64,000 nucleotides of DNA from Diaporthe sp. PMI_573 (Eukaryota; Ascomycota; Sordariomycetes; Diaporthales; Diaporthaceae): contig JAJTUP010000011.1 in NCBI GenBank assembly GCA_021399435.1, positions 1,488,001-1,552,000 on the forward strand. The letters are read 5' to 3'. The notes below the pieces were generated by a model. The model had not been told where the DNA came from. It was given only the letters and a program-made list of their open reading frames with translations, and ran no database searches. Made by a program: the position numbers and the translations under genes. Below are positions 1 through 13,080 of the stretch, one piece after another (position 1 is the stretch's first letter; each line of letters begins with the position of its first letter).

Positions 1-3000
1 TGTACGGGCTGAGTAATTGTATAAATAGTCCTGCAAGGGCTTTGCTATAGATGCCGGCAAAGATAATTAACCGGATTGTATGAAAACTAGTGCCTGCACT
101 AATTTCTTAGCTATAGCGGCAAGAAGTCTTTGACCCTTAGCGTTAGAAGGCTTTTGATATTTAGCAATTGAAGATCTCTGATTTTTGACAATAGAAGGTT
201 TCTGATTTTTGGCAACAGAAGGTTCCTGATTCCTGGCAACAGAAGGTTTCTGAGTTGTAGCAACAAGAGAAGATTTCTAACCCTGAGATACGTTCAAGCC
301 GAGAACCGGAAGCCCCATGGAAGGACGAGATTTGAGAGACTATTGAGGAAGCTTTCTATTATCAGAAACCACCTGTGAAGGTAGAAACCTGGGTATGGAA
401 TACTTACATGCCCAGACCACCTCCTGGACCACCTTCTAGATGGCGATTGAGACTACCGGAAATGCTGGAAGCATTTAGACTGTTAGAGGCATTTGGGCCA
501 CGGGAAACATTTAGGTTACAGGAAGTATTACGACTGCCGGGAGTACTAAAACGTGATAATCCAAGACCATATAGTATCCTACTACTTTACGGCTAGGCTT
601 ATAACGATGGTTTGTCTAAACGGGTAGACGACTATACTGTACTTCTACTAAGGCACTATGTAAATAGTCTAATAGACCCTGATAAGATTAATAAGTTTCT
701 TAAGGTATAGGCTAATTAGAACAAGTAGATAGGTGAATAGTATAATTTGCTAGACGATAAGGTATAAATAATGTTAAATGTCTACTTTATGTATTAAATA
801 TAGCTGAATTAGTTTTATATAGTATTTCTACTTATTCTAGATAGTCAGGCCGAGACTTACTTTATTTACTATATTAGTCTATAGAAGATATTTCAGGAAA
901 CATATATAATACTTAAGTAATATTTTAAACACAACACTAACTACAAGTAATACTATGCTAACTTTGCTAACATTATATATGTGAGATTGCAAAACAATTT
1001 AGTAAATGTAAATAAGGACCTACAAGAGGTACTATAGAAGCTGTTTGATACTCTACAGCTAAGTTAACAAGTACTTAGGCCAGCATTTTAAAACGAGGAA
1101 GTACTTTGCATAGCTGTGATACAGGTATACTTAGGAGTACCCGAGTTTAATCACGCTTTGTATATACTAGCAGGTATATACAAATAGTTGTTTTAGGACC
1201 TTTAGTCTTTACTAGACATGTTTATTTACAATACCTCTATACAGTAGTTCTATGCTAGTGACAATAACTACCTAGAGGAAGTCTATGATGAAGTAGACGT
1301 TGATGATAGCAACGGAGGTATCTACTATACTGACCGTTGATATACGGATAATTGACGGGGCCGCGGATTTAGCTGTAGATTTGGCCGTGGATTTGGCTAT
1401 GGATTTAGCCGTGGAAGCTTTGACCGAGGATGCAGCAGCTTTTATGGCGGATATAGAAATAGAGATAATGGTTATTACTTACGCGGTAGAGGCAATTTCT
1501 ACGGAACTTATCCTCAGAATCGCGAATATAGCTATAGTAACAATATATGTTAATAGTTTAAGAAGTACTATATCTGTTACAAGGAAGGCTGCTAGTCTAT
1601 AAAGTATTTGTTAGAGGAATGGAAATGTACTAGAAATAGCTTTGTTATATATACAGAGTAGTATAGTAAAGATATATCGGATATAGTATACGTGATATTT
1701 CTTGCTAGCGTTAAAGGTATTGGAATTGAGGATGAGGAGGATGCTTAAGATAATGATAACTTTACTATAGTATAGTATTTAATAGATACTTTCTTTCTTT
1801 ATAGTATATTTCCGGAAGAGGATAAGTATATAGAGGAGGATAATACTATTCCTACATTATAATTTATATTAGAAGGATGATATTCTTAACGATAGTTTTA
1901 GGGCATTATACTAGATACTAGAGTAGCCAAGATATTTATCACCAAATATAACTAATTCCTTACTTTAAAGCATGAGGACCTATCTATGTCTTTAAATATC
2001 TTACAGGTAAAGGAGGCTATAGTTTAGTTTAGCAAAGATATAGAGTCTTTGTCTATTGAAACAGTGTATATAAAGATACTACTAGGAATTATTACTTTTT
2101 ACATAATACAGGTAAATACACCATTCCTATTCTATCTAATAGATATAGACAAATTAGGTATATATTTAGATAATACTATTGATAAACTTGTTTAGAAGAA
2201 GATAAGTATTACTATTCCTATTATTTGCAAATAGGGATATACTTGGTTCTTTTTATCCTAGAAGGAAGCTAGAATATATATTATGGAAGCCAAGCTATAA
2301 CGACTTTATTGACGCTTTGATTATCTATCTATTAAGCAACTTGGTTACTTATTGAGAAATGCTAGCTATAATGACATTAAAAACGGCACTCTGGAAGCTA
2401 TTAGCAAGTTTTATCATTATTACCAGCTTTACAATTTAATATTAAGAAGATTTAAGTTCTTACTAAAAGATAACTATAACTTTAACTTTAAGCTTATTGT
2501 TGATATAATATACTTAAATAGCAAGCCTATACTATATATAGTAGATGTTGCTATATCTTTTTAAGCTATATAGTTCTTACATTCCCTCTCAGCTAAAGAT
2601 ATATAGGAAGCATTATGAATAATGTAGATTAATATATATCTCGGACTACTAGACTAGTTAGTTTATGATGCCAGTACTAACTTTACGTCTACAGAGTTTC
2701 GATTAGAGGCAAGGATTATAAAAATTATATATAAATAAGTCCCTATAGAAGTATACTGGTCTATAGGTAAAGTTGAACACTATTATAACTTAATTAGGCA
2801 AGCCTTTGAAATCCTAACAGCCAAACTTGCTAGAAAGTATTATAACGACGCTATATTATAAATAGTAGTTAAAGCGGTTAACGATACTGCTAGGCCTAAT
2901 AGACTGATTCCTACTCTTCTTATATTCAGGGCATATCTATGTATTTATATAGATTTGCCCCCTATACTGATAACGCTTTAGCATGCTGAAGCTATTTAGA

Positions 3001-4870
3001 AGGCAATAAAAGTATTATGTAAACTGTTAGCTAAGCGCCAAGTAAACAATGCTCTGAATATATAGAACAGTCTAGCTATAGCAGATATTCTTGCTATGCC
3101 TTTTTAGAGTAATGCTTAGATATAGTATGAAAAGGATAGATGGCAAGGCCTATATAAGGTTTTGTCTATTAATAAGCATAATGTTACTCTAGATCTTCCA
3201 AATAGCCTGGTTAAGTTTAGGTCTACCATAGTAAGACCATACTATTGAGAAAAGGCTGTCCCTGATAAGGAAGATATCTATAATGTTGATAAGCTAGAAC
3301 GATACGTGACTAAAGGCATAAACCTAGACGTTGTTCTAGATAAATCAGAAGCCGTTTTGCTGGACAAACCAGAGTAGCCATGATAGCAACAAGGCCGTCC
3401 CCCGGGATCTAAGAACAAACCCAACATATATATAGCAGAAGCTCTTATGATATAAAAGGAGAAAGATAACCTTAAACTATCTGTAAAACTCTGCCGTGAT
3501 AGAGTAATTAATAGCCTGGGTGAACTATTTAAGGAGTCTAATAATACAGAAGTTACAAACCTTATCAATAGAGGAGTCTTTTCCTTTGAATTATTTAACC
3601 CTAATAAGTATAAGGGGCGACTATTTAAGTTATACATAGTATAAGAGATTAAGGGAAAAGGTAATAATAAGAAACTATATAAGAAGTCCCGCCTCATTAT
3701 TTAGGGATATAATAATAAGGAGAAGAAGGAGATCTTTACATAGTTACTAATAGTTTAGCAAGTTAGCTAATGGCTTGTAGTATACCTAATACCTACTTTA
3801 ATAAAGATAGGCATAAAGGCTAAACTTTAAGATATTACTTAAGTATATCTATAGTTAAAATTAAAGCTATAACAGACAGTTCTAGCTATGCTTCTAATCG
3901 AGCTAAAGATACAATATTCTCCAGGTACTATTATAAGGATCATGAAACCACTATACGGCATAGTAGAAGCAAGAGTCTACTAATAGGTAACTTATTACAA
4001 GTACTACCACGAGAAGCTTAACATGATTATTTCTACATACAATACATATCTATTTATTATAAATAATAAGGACACTATTAGGGAGAAGGTATTTAGCATT
4101 ACTACTATACAGACTAACAATATATATAGCATCAACACAAATAAATTCTCTACTAAAGAAGAACGTATTATTAAGGAGGCCGAGATTCTATATAAACCAA
4201 AGGATAAACTTCCTTTTACTTTTAACAGTGTGATATATATAACTACTAAGGATGATGTTTTTATATAACAAAAGGGTTAAGGTACTAAACTTAAGCTGAT
4301 CGACCTAATGAAGCTAGATACTATACAGTAATATGTTAAGTAACGAGTATAAGGAGTATATCTTGCCTCTATTTATTAACTAGAAGCTGCCTTTAATCTA
4401 TTAGTAGTAGCATAAATATAAACACTAGAGAAGCCTGACTATAAGATACTTAACAAGTAAATTAACTAATAAAAAGAATATAGCGACTAAGGGCTATGGT
4501 TTATTTCTATAAACCTATCGAGAGCGAAGTTAGTTATATTTATTAACGGCTTATTTACTAATAACTATAATCTTAGTTTATAAATTAGCTTTATGATTAC
4601 TCTAGTTAATAAAGAGAAGGACTCTAACACTATAAGGTATAGAATATATGGAAATATATTACACTAGTCCTTAGTTAAGTATAAACACGTTACTTAAAGC
4701 GTGCTAGCTTTAAAGATCTATAGCATAGTTAATAGATTTAACCTCAATATTATATTATCTACGACTCTACAAATTATTACCGATTAACTTAGGTTATCTC
4801 TAGTACTATTGGTAATCTATACAGACTTATACTTATTATATGAGTGTCTTATCAAGCTGGGTTTTTGTTA
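1..4870 (+). mobile_element. RIP-degraded copia-type LTR retrotransposon remnant
   Basis: The plus strand reads as a decayed Gag-Pol polyprotein broken by many TAA/TAG stops. A glycine/arginine-rich Gag stretch (about 1,340-1,560) is followed by a zinc-knuckle-like CYKEGC (about 1,575). A protease/linker region lies near 1,900-2,200. The integrase zinc-binding and core start is the clearest part (about 2,340-2,565), with spaced His/Cys residues and an FKLIVDIIYL-like core. More pol follows (2,870-3,250, with VTLDLPNSLVKFRS-like text), then reverse transcriptase (3,270-4,030) and an RNase H-like end (4,640-4,864). Integrase before RT indicates the Ty1/copia order. The sequence is very AT- and TA-rich, as expected after RIP. 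I could not delimit LTRs, and the left end is outside the window. It cannot be functional. Confidence 0.75.
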
Positions 4871-4895
4871 AACGGAAACGCTTGTGTGGGCGCTG

Positions 4896-4943
4896 CACGT
4901 AAGGGGTTACCCTAGACTTCACGTAGGGAGTTACCCTAGACTT
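4896..4943. repeat. Two tandem 24-bp copies
   Basis: Two adjacent 24-bp copies share CACGTA-RGGRGTTACCCTAGACTT with one or two differences (4,896-4,919 and 4,920-4,943). They sit just beyond the end of the retrotransposon RNase H reading, where base composition becomes less AT-rich. They may belong to an LTR or untranslated end of the element. Confidence 0.6.
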
Positions 4944-7900
4944 GGTACTTTTTCGGCTAAGTGCCTATGTGGCGTGCGCGCCGGCAGATGAGTTTGGTGG
5001 CCGTGAGTCGATTTTTTGGGCTATTGTAAGACCCTAACTTCGAACCTCTGCATTCCCCTTATTTCTTACCCAAATAGCATGTAACCTAGTTCATTAGATA
5101 GCCTGATTTCTAAAGTTTATCTGTATTTAGTTTGGTTACTGTCAGGGTTAGGGTTGGCTGGCTGTTTGAAGCCAAAGATGGTGGGTCTGAGGGCCGAATT
5201 TTCCGGCCCCTCCATTCCTGCACCAGAGCCAACCGCAGCGTGCCCAGGGTTGAGGTCATGTCGGAGGGACTGTGAGGAGGGCTGACAGAAGCCCACTCAA
5301 ATTCAATGCAAAGTTGTCCGAACCATTCTCAATCGTCCCAACAAGACCTCCAGTGCACCCTACTGCTACCTGACCATTCGATCCACTAACCTTCAGACCT
5401 AGATACCTACGGCTTCCCTAAGCCGAATTTTAAAATGCGCCATACATATATATATAAGAATGATGAAATACCCTTGCTGGCTTTTCTTAACTATATTCTC
5501 AACCTAAAATCTGTGAAACCACTCTTACTTATGGCTTTGTACCAAGTTTAAGCTACAGTCTCTTTAAAGCTTCTTTAGATAGTCTAGTAGGTCTTGAAAA
5601 TGCAATCCCGCACTGTATATATAGCACCTCGACTACTGTAAGAATCAAGAGAAAACAATTCTTTGAGGCCAATTACATATTTATAACTTACTACTAGGGT
5701 TTAGAGTTAATAGGTGGAGTGAATGCAGCAAAGTGTAACGAAAATACAGTGTAATGGCAGTATATTAAATTGATAATTACTAAACTTAACCCTTCCTTCC
5801 TTATTCCTCTGTCCCGTCGTTTATTCTTCTCCTTTTCTAGTTATACTGCTTTCCCCTATAGCGCATGCTGCGCTGGTTGCATGGGTCTAAAGTAGATTTT
5901 TTTACAGAGGCGGGATTTCAAATAAAGTTTTAGTCGCACAGAACAGTGCCTCAAGCATCTATATCTACTGTCTAAACCAAAACAAAGCGCGACAATATCC
6001 TCTACAAGCTATACCCTATACATAATGCTGTAGGATAATGCTTAGTATTCTTAGTTTTTCCATTAAGCTAATTGGTTTGCTGCTTCCTTGTATAATAAGA
6101 GCTTAGTAATTATATAAGATAGCCTAGAATGAGGAGGGTCTTGTTGTCAGAATGCTTAAGATTATATAACTTAATTACATCCTATATATATTATAACCTA
6201 ACTATAGCCGTTTCTAGTAAAGTATAGCATTTCCATCTTAGTAAAAATGCCTTCTAAAGAGATAGGTTTGGCTTTACTAAATAATACAGCCGGTCAAGGA
6301 TTTTGTTTCGAAATGAGCAGCCGACCAGTCCAACTATAGCATATCTATGCCGAGAGACTGCCGGGCTTATTCTTCTCATTTAAATACACGGTAGCCATCA
6401 GATTGTAGGCCGCTTAATTGACCTTTAATTCGTCATTTTAAGTAAGATTCTATTGCCAATATCATTAAATTAAGGTTTAGCCTTATCTTTGCGGCCATTA
6501 GTAAAAGCTAGACCTTTTGCTAATAATAATCTCCTTTTTTTTCTTCTTTTTTTTTTTACAGTCTCAGTGACTTTTTCTCTCTCTTTGTTCTGGCCGGAAA
6601 AGGAGATATAGCCGGCAGATAAGGACTTGTACATCTATGGTGGAACCTAATAGAACTTGTATTTTCTTTTGTTATAGTATGTAAGGTAGTGACCAGACAA
6701 GAAGGAAATTAAACGAACCTAAAAGAACGACTAATTATGAAGTCCTCTGTTCAAGCTTTGCAATCATGTCCAAAAGTTTTCCAACGTCTTGGGAACTAGG
6801 TACTGTCTAGACGGGTTTGGCAGAGCTCGAGCTAGGGTTTCGCAGTTGTTTTTCTCGCACTAGGCAAGCTCTAGGCTTTGTAAAGATAAGTATATAGCAG
6901 CAGGGAGGATATATAGCAAGGACAAGAGCTAGGGCAGAACAATGTAGCGCGGGTTTCCTATCAAGAGGCGGCAGCAGTAGTTTAGTATCAGCATATAACG
7001 GAGAATTATTTTACAGTAACTAACCGCCCTTTCCTTAGTACCGAGAAGTTATATTAGCATCCTTCTCTATTACCTTTAGCCTGGTAACTCATTTGCAAAT
7101 TAATTAAAGCCATGCTATAGATATAATTATATATTTTGTAGATGGCAAGTCTCGGGGATCTTATAAGCAAGCTTAATTGCTCTAGACTTTAAGTATAGGC
7201 CGAGTTTCTTGGGTCCAAGAGATTAATGATGTTAAGGGTTCTATAGAGGCGAAAATCCAGAAAGGCAGGAGATAAGCCTAGTTTTTACGCTGCCTCCTCT
7301 GCAACACTTGCAGGGCTGTTATCTAAGGTCAATGGTTGCACTAATTCTTTGTCTTAGTATTAGACAGGCCTTTGAGCGAGATTGCTGTAAAAAGTCTAAA
7401 GACAGAGCCGCTGATGTATAAAAGGGCCATGGTCTTGCTGTCCTTCCAAAGAAGGCCGTACAATTAACCGTTATTATAAGCCTATGCCAAAAAGGCCAGT
7501 ATCTAGATAAACAAGGCCTCGGGTATTGGTTCTATAATATCTAGTCGCGGTGGCTATATGGGCTTAGTTTATTTAAGGGTCTCTGCGTTGCCTCTTGGTT
7601 TGTTGTAGAGGCTGTTAAGATGCCGTCCTCAAAGCTGCTTATAGTAATTAATTAGATCTGGTTTACTTAACGGAGAAATAATAAAAGCACTCTAATAGAA
7701 GTAGCTTTAGAAGAGAGCAGATATAAATGTAGTCCTAAGTCTCTATTAGATAATATTGAGCTCCTTCTTTCTAAGGTTTTAAGCAGCAGAGTATCCTTTG
7801 CTTTTAGTTACTAAGGTGATGGTTTTTTAAGAACGGAAGCTGATTGTTTTTCAAGATAAACCAGTATAAAATGTATATTATGTCAGACTATATATAGTAT

Positions 7901-8600
7901 ATAATGTAAGAGTTCCTGGCAGAGTCGGCTGCTTAAGATTTTAAATAAGTTTCTTGATTTCCTAAAGGTATATATAGTAGTGATCTTAACATTAGGTAGC
8001 AGCTTTAAGGGTAAAGTAGTCTTAAAAATCTAAAGTCATATATTGTTGACAAATTAAGTAACTAGATAGGGAAAAAGAAAAAAAAAGAATAATAATAGAT
8101 TCCTCTTAAACTTTTTGGGTAGATTTAAAGTTAAAGATAAGGCTATACTATAAGTAAAGAAATAAAACCTCTTGCTACTAATCTAGCTTAATATAAGTAT
8201 CTAGTGCTTTAAATAAAGTGCTGAGAGATTGCAAAATTTGTTTTCAAAAATATAATGAATTTAATTAATATTTAATCCTTAAGTGTTTTAAATAAATAAT
8301 AGGAATTTTTAATATATATAGACCGAAATATAGAAATTATATGCGTTAATGTAATAAGCAGTCTGCTTTTATATACGTTAGAAAGTAGAGTTACTATTAA
8401 TATAGACATATATATAACTATTTAATGCAATTACTTAATCTTTTTCCGAGTTTATTAATATAGGAGGGTTTTTAGGCTTTAATGTAGAGTATATAGTTTT
8501 AATTCTGCCCTCTTGCTCCCTCTGTTTATAACTTGTCACCCAACCCCTCCTTGTATATTTTAAGGTTTTAAATCTTCTCATTCCCTTTTTAGAATCTTAA
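4944..8600. other. AT-rich gene-free block
   Basis: No reading frame with a recognisable protein was found. The sequence is AT-rich with frequent TA steps and short homopolymers (for example a T-rich tract near 6,535-6,560). It looks like old repeat DNA changed beyond recognition by RIP. Confidence 0.5.
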
Positions 8601-8609
8601 AACAGTAAT

Positions 8610-9605
8610 GATACTTATAAAATTTCGGTCAGAGGCCTTAAATAGCCTCTGCTCTCATGGACTAGGCTAGGCAGCTATAACGTAATATGGCTTAAAAGGA
8701 CTTTACTCAGGCGTTTATGTAATTGCTGAATCTCGAGTATAGTGTGAGAAAGATCTAGCTAGATCCCTTGGCTAAAGAACTTCGACTTTAGAGAATGCGC
8801 TGGCTTATAGATGCATTACCGGCTTCCAAATCTATATTTTTCAATATATGCCAATTAAGTTGGAAATCCACCTGCTGATTCCTCGCAAGAGATATGTAGA
8901 GTGCCTCGCTCTCTGACAACGGGTGAAGAGCATTGAGTTTCGTAATGGTTCCAAGGGTACGATTGCCATTAGCGTCTGCTGAACGTGCTAGCTTTAAAAC
9001 GACTTAGTTTGCAAAATCGTTCTTTGCCGAAACAACAACAAAGATGATACTTTGCGGTTCCTTCATGTAAGATTTGACTACCTCCTGGATCAGCTAAACG
9101 TCTGACGCCGTCTGTTGCTTTATTTGAAAATGAATGAAGACAGGGAGATTAATAATCGTAAGGTGAGGACAACTGGGCCCAGATATTTCAACACGCAGTA
9201 GATCTATTGCAAATGTCTTGCCGCGTGCCAAGATACTTATAACAGACTTGGCGGTATCTATTAAAGCAGAAAAGCCTTTGAAATTCTCCAGCTCTTCTTT
9301 ACAGCTGGTTAGTGTAGCCTTCTCGAATTCACCTCTAGAGGTGTGGAACAATGTAAATACGAGCGCCAACTTAAGATGTCCTATATAGGACAAGCTTAGT
9401 AGGGAAGTATGTGCAAAGATTGCTCCTTACAGAAAAGGATACGCTAGACACAGCCTTTAAAATAGAGCTTTTTCCTGACAACTAATCGCCGCAGACTATG
9501 ATTTGTGGGAGGGACACAAAATGATCGATCCCTTCGGAGCAAAGACCGTCAATAGAGTCTATTAGGTCGAGCCGGTCCTGAGATTGAGTCAAAGCGTAAC
9601 GCCTG
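8610..9605 (-). pseudogene. Dynamin-like GTPase domain, decayed and inverted
   Basis: Read on the minus strand, this is the GTPase half of a fungal dynamin-related protein. The P-loop region (about 9,515-9,475) reads CGD-stop-LSGKSSILKA. It is followed by the EISGP.PHLTIINLP switch/G3 region (about 9,190-9,120), a SAKNDFAN-like stretch (about 9,035) and the segment leading into the stalk (about 8,800-8,620, QQLHKRLSKVLLSHITL). Stop codons and frame changes make it a pseudogene. The stalk half lies next to it on the opposite strand, so this segment was probably inverted in place. Dynamins are membrane-remodelling GTPases and are not part of the metabolite cluster. Confidence 0.75.
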
Positions 9606-10800
9606 CCATGATAAGTTAGTGAAACTTGGTCGGCCGCGTCTTACTACATATAACCAGCAGCTCTTGTTGCTTGGGATTTTAGAATTATTCCAGAGACTGG
9701 TTAAGAGTGTAATTAATGGTAACTAGAATAATGTGTTTTTTAAGGACTTTGACTTAGACAATAGCTATTAGCGGCAGTTGCGTGCTATTATTTAAAACAG
9801 TAATAATAATTTCGCAAAGACGCTTTTAAGAAACAGTTATTGCTACTGTATTGGCGAGTCTAGCATAACGCCTCTATAGTTTACCACCGCTATCTCCATA
9901 ATGCGAGATGAGTTTCTTGAGGATATTGGGGTTAGGATGCATAGGTTACTGTAGGGGGGGGGGGGGGTAGAGAACTCCCTGGGCTGTTTAACCCAATAAT
10001 TATTGCCAGCCTCTTCTAAAACCAGGCCAGTCTATAGAAGAGGCTGGTCTACAATTATATTGATTTTACAGTAAAGGCATATAAGGGTTTCCTTTAGCTT
10101 GTGATTTTGCCTATTATAAATCTTAGAATGTTAATAGCATTTCTCTAGGAGATTATTGGTCTTACAATAGACAATATCTTAATGGGCCTTAATGTTAAAA
10201 CGGACGATATATTAAAGATATACCAGTAAACTTACCTAATAACCTGTAATTATTATTTTATGGAAATAATCTAGAAGCTTTAAGCTAAGAGGAGGCGAGA
10301 TGAATATATTTTAGCTGTTAGGCGCTTTTTTAGTCTTCCCACCCTAGGACGATATAATTTTACTAGTATAAATGTAAACCTCTCTAGCCTAGTAGATAGG
10401 ATAATTGAGGGTACTACTAAGCCAAATATAAACCGATTTGCTGCCTCGAAGGTATTAAACTATATAGAAGCCTATTATAAGGTGCAAAATCTTATTTAGT
10501 CGCTGAAAGAAATATCAAAGTAAACTGACTATTGGTTCTTAGGTTGCTATAAAACGGTTGATTAATAATGTTACCATAAAAGTCATTAAAGTAGGCCTTA
10601 TATCTACTGTTATGGATATATTATTTCCAGTTGAGATATATAAGATAAATGCTGAACTTATGGCTAATATTACTAGTAAATCCAAGGAAAACTAAATATA
10701 CAGGGAATAGCTTAATAAACGGGCAAAGGAGCCAAAATCTATAAGAAATTCGTATTTATTAAGATTATAGGTAAGATTACTGAAACTTAACAGCTTGATT
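9606..10800 (+). pseudogene. Dynamin-like stalk region, decayed
   Basis: The plus strand carries the middle and GED-like parts of a dynamin-related protein. It starts at a KLVKLGRPR-like stretch (about 9,610) and continues through a FQRLVKSVINGN-like stretch (about 9,690) and an EYILAVRRFF-like stretch (about 10,300). It ends with NRFAASKVLNYIEAYYKV (about 10,435-10,490) and a REQLNKR-like end (about 10,705). Several internal stops and a 14-G tract interrupt it. It continues the protein whose GTPase half is in reverse orientation immediately upstream. Confidence 0.72.
9954..9967. repeat. Run of 14 G
   Basis: A homopolymer of 14 G residues sits inside the dynamin-like stalk pseudogene. It is isolated in AT-rich sequence and is a likely place for length polymorphism or assembly error. 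Confidence 0.9.
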
Positions 10801-12860
10801 ATTGTTAATTGTATCTAGCGGAAACTATGCCAGTTACAGACAAAATATCGAACAACCTATCCGGCAGAATGGTTAATACCAAAGACATTGCTTTACATTG
10901 TGAAAATACTACTTTACTAATATCAGAGGCTATTGCCTACGAGGAGGACACTGGTTTAAAATTATCTCCTGCTGCTAAATTAGTGCCCAAGAGTAGCATT
11001 TGTAAACTAGAGCCTAAGGCAGCGGAATTTAGTGATTCTTAGTCTAGCCTTTCTGTTTTAAAGAAGAAGAAGAAAGGAAGGAAGTTATCTACTTAGTATT
11101 GGATTCTCTAAGAAGAGTTACCTTAGCCCAATAAATATGTTTCCAGAAACTCTAGCAATTAGGGCAGGTATGGCCGAGCATAATAATTTTAAAGGGGAAG
11201 GGATATTGAGTAGAGGCATGGTTTCAAGTGGGAGCATTTTCGTTTGATAATATGTATGTATTCCGAGAGCCCGAAAACAGCTTTGCTACTTAAATTAAAC
11301 CAATTCCTCTTCCTAAATTATATGTGCCCCTATTACCAGGCCATGGTGTAAAATGAGAAATCTTTATAATTTCAAGGCCACTACACTTCTTTATATAGTT
11401 ACTTAAGATAATACGAGGCTTCTGCGTTAGCCTGTTAAGCGACTGCAGGTTATATTTAAAGAAGGCCTCTTCTTGTTCTTAATGTATTCTATAGAGGCCC
11501 TAAGCAATAAATAAGCTATACTGAGTATTAGTATGCCCGGAAATGACTGTATTAACATCTTAATATCTCCCTATAAGCTTGGAATTGATTTTACAACCCA
11601 TACCATCGTCCTAAACTGTGCCTCAATGCCTCTCTATACAGATATCATGCTTTAATTTACCAAATCTATTGGGGGTTTTCTATAGCTTGCGGTAGTCGAA
11701 ATTAAGGTCGATTAAACAAAACTAAGTATGTAGAAATACTCCTGTTATGTGTCGAGTGATGTTGGACCGAATATAGAGACAAGTGTAAGAATTGCGCCGG
11801 TGGTAATATTTCCCTAAGCAAACAGGAGGACGACACGCAATTATTGTGCTCTTCTGGCCTCTCGGGGGCTTTATGCTAGCTAGTGCTTTGAGGGTGACTG
11901 TGGATAGGCAGGAAGTACTCCACCTATACAACCATCTTGCCCTTATTTTAACGTCTGTCTGCTGACAAGATATATACATCTGGCAGGTAGCTTGGGGGTG
12001 TCGGTATAGTTAGGCGCTTACGCTTTGTGATATAAAGTAGAAGAAAAATGGAAAATTGCTTTTCAAATGTAGGAGCTATTAACTAGTCGATTACTGTTTT
12101 ATAGAGTGTTATAAGAAGAACTGGAAGATATACAAGACTCTTTGCTCTGGCAGGCAAACTTGAATCCCTGCTTGACAAGGCAATACAAGATTTACAGAAA
12201 GTCTAAGACGATACTTTGCAGGTAGCGCGAAAAGGTAGAAAATACTACTGTGGGCCTCGATAGTTATTAGAATGAAAATTAATTGTTTGTCCTGCAGTAA
12301 TTAAGTATTAATATGCTTTGCTAGACTTTAAGCATTTACTAGGACACTAACTGACTTGAGTAGTAGAAATATTATAACCATTTTACTTAGGGGACTATGC
12401 TATAGGGATGGATTGAAAATATCAGCTCATCGCTATATATAAGAGCCATTAACCATTAATTAACTATATAAAGTCCCTTTAAATTGCTTGTACACTCTAC
12501 AGCAACTTAATGACTATCTATATACTTAAAGATAAAACTTATCTTCACATTCCCTAGCCACACTTTAAAAACCAGTAAGGGAAACTGTTTTTTAGTATAG
12601 TGCTATGCGTAAAGACCAAATGTACTAGACAAACTAAATTAAGTGGGTTTCTAAATAGAGTGGACACCGATAATATAAAGTACTGCGCCAGGGAATTGCT
12701 CTAGTTAGAGCACGGAGCATAGAGGGAAAGGGTGTTGTTTTTACTCAAGTCCTTTTTTTCTGCATCTTAAGCTTCGACCTTAAAGCAAGTTCCCTTATAC
12801 AGATAATGGGCGAGCGCTTTGACGAGGCTACTATCAGGCCTCCTCAATGCCTTTTTGGAT
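10801..12860. other. AT-rich stretch, no assignable gene
   Basis: Short open frames exist (for example 10,809-11,042 plus and 11,722-11,979 minus). None shows a domain I recognise, and all are surrounded by stop-rich, TA-rich sequence. No RNA gene was recognised. Confidence 0.4.
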
Positions 12861-12869
12861 TATTAAAAA

Positions 12870-13080
12870 GGCAGGCGTTAAATTAAGAAGGCGGTAAGCC
12901 AAAAAGAAAGGCGGTAATCTAGGAAAACATAAAGTAGAGGTTAAAGACTGCGAGCTAAAAGAGAAGGCAGTAAAGTAAATTCGCAGGCAGTGGATTAAAT
13001 TGGTAGGCGGTGAACTAAATTGGCAGGCGGTAGACGAAATCGGCAGGCGGTAAAGCAGAGTGGCATTTGGCGGCGGCCAG
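12870..13080. repeat. Degenerate 20-bp tandem repeat (GGCGGTAAACTAAATTGGCA-like)
   Basis: Five contiguous 20-bp units run from 12,966 to 13,065, each starting GGCRGT and most ending GGCA. Two or more poorer copies lie upstream around 12,874-12,910. The GC-bearing GGCAGGCGGT core stands out from the AT-rich surroundings. It looks like a minisatellite, possibly part of a transposon end. Confidence 0.8.

Noticed and set aside
375..596. Proline-rich 73-residue open frame near the left end
   Set aside because: It lies in the degraded retrotransposon Gag region and is followed by stop-rich sequence; not an independent gene.
5145..5165. CAGGGTTAGGGTTGG looks telomere-like
   Set aside because: Only two TTAGGG-like units, without a tandem array, and internal to the sequence; not a telomere.
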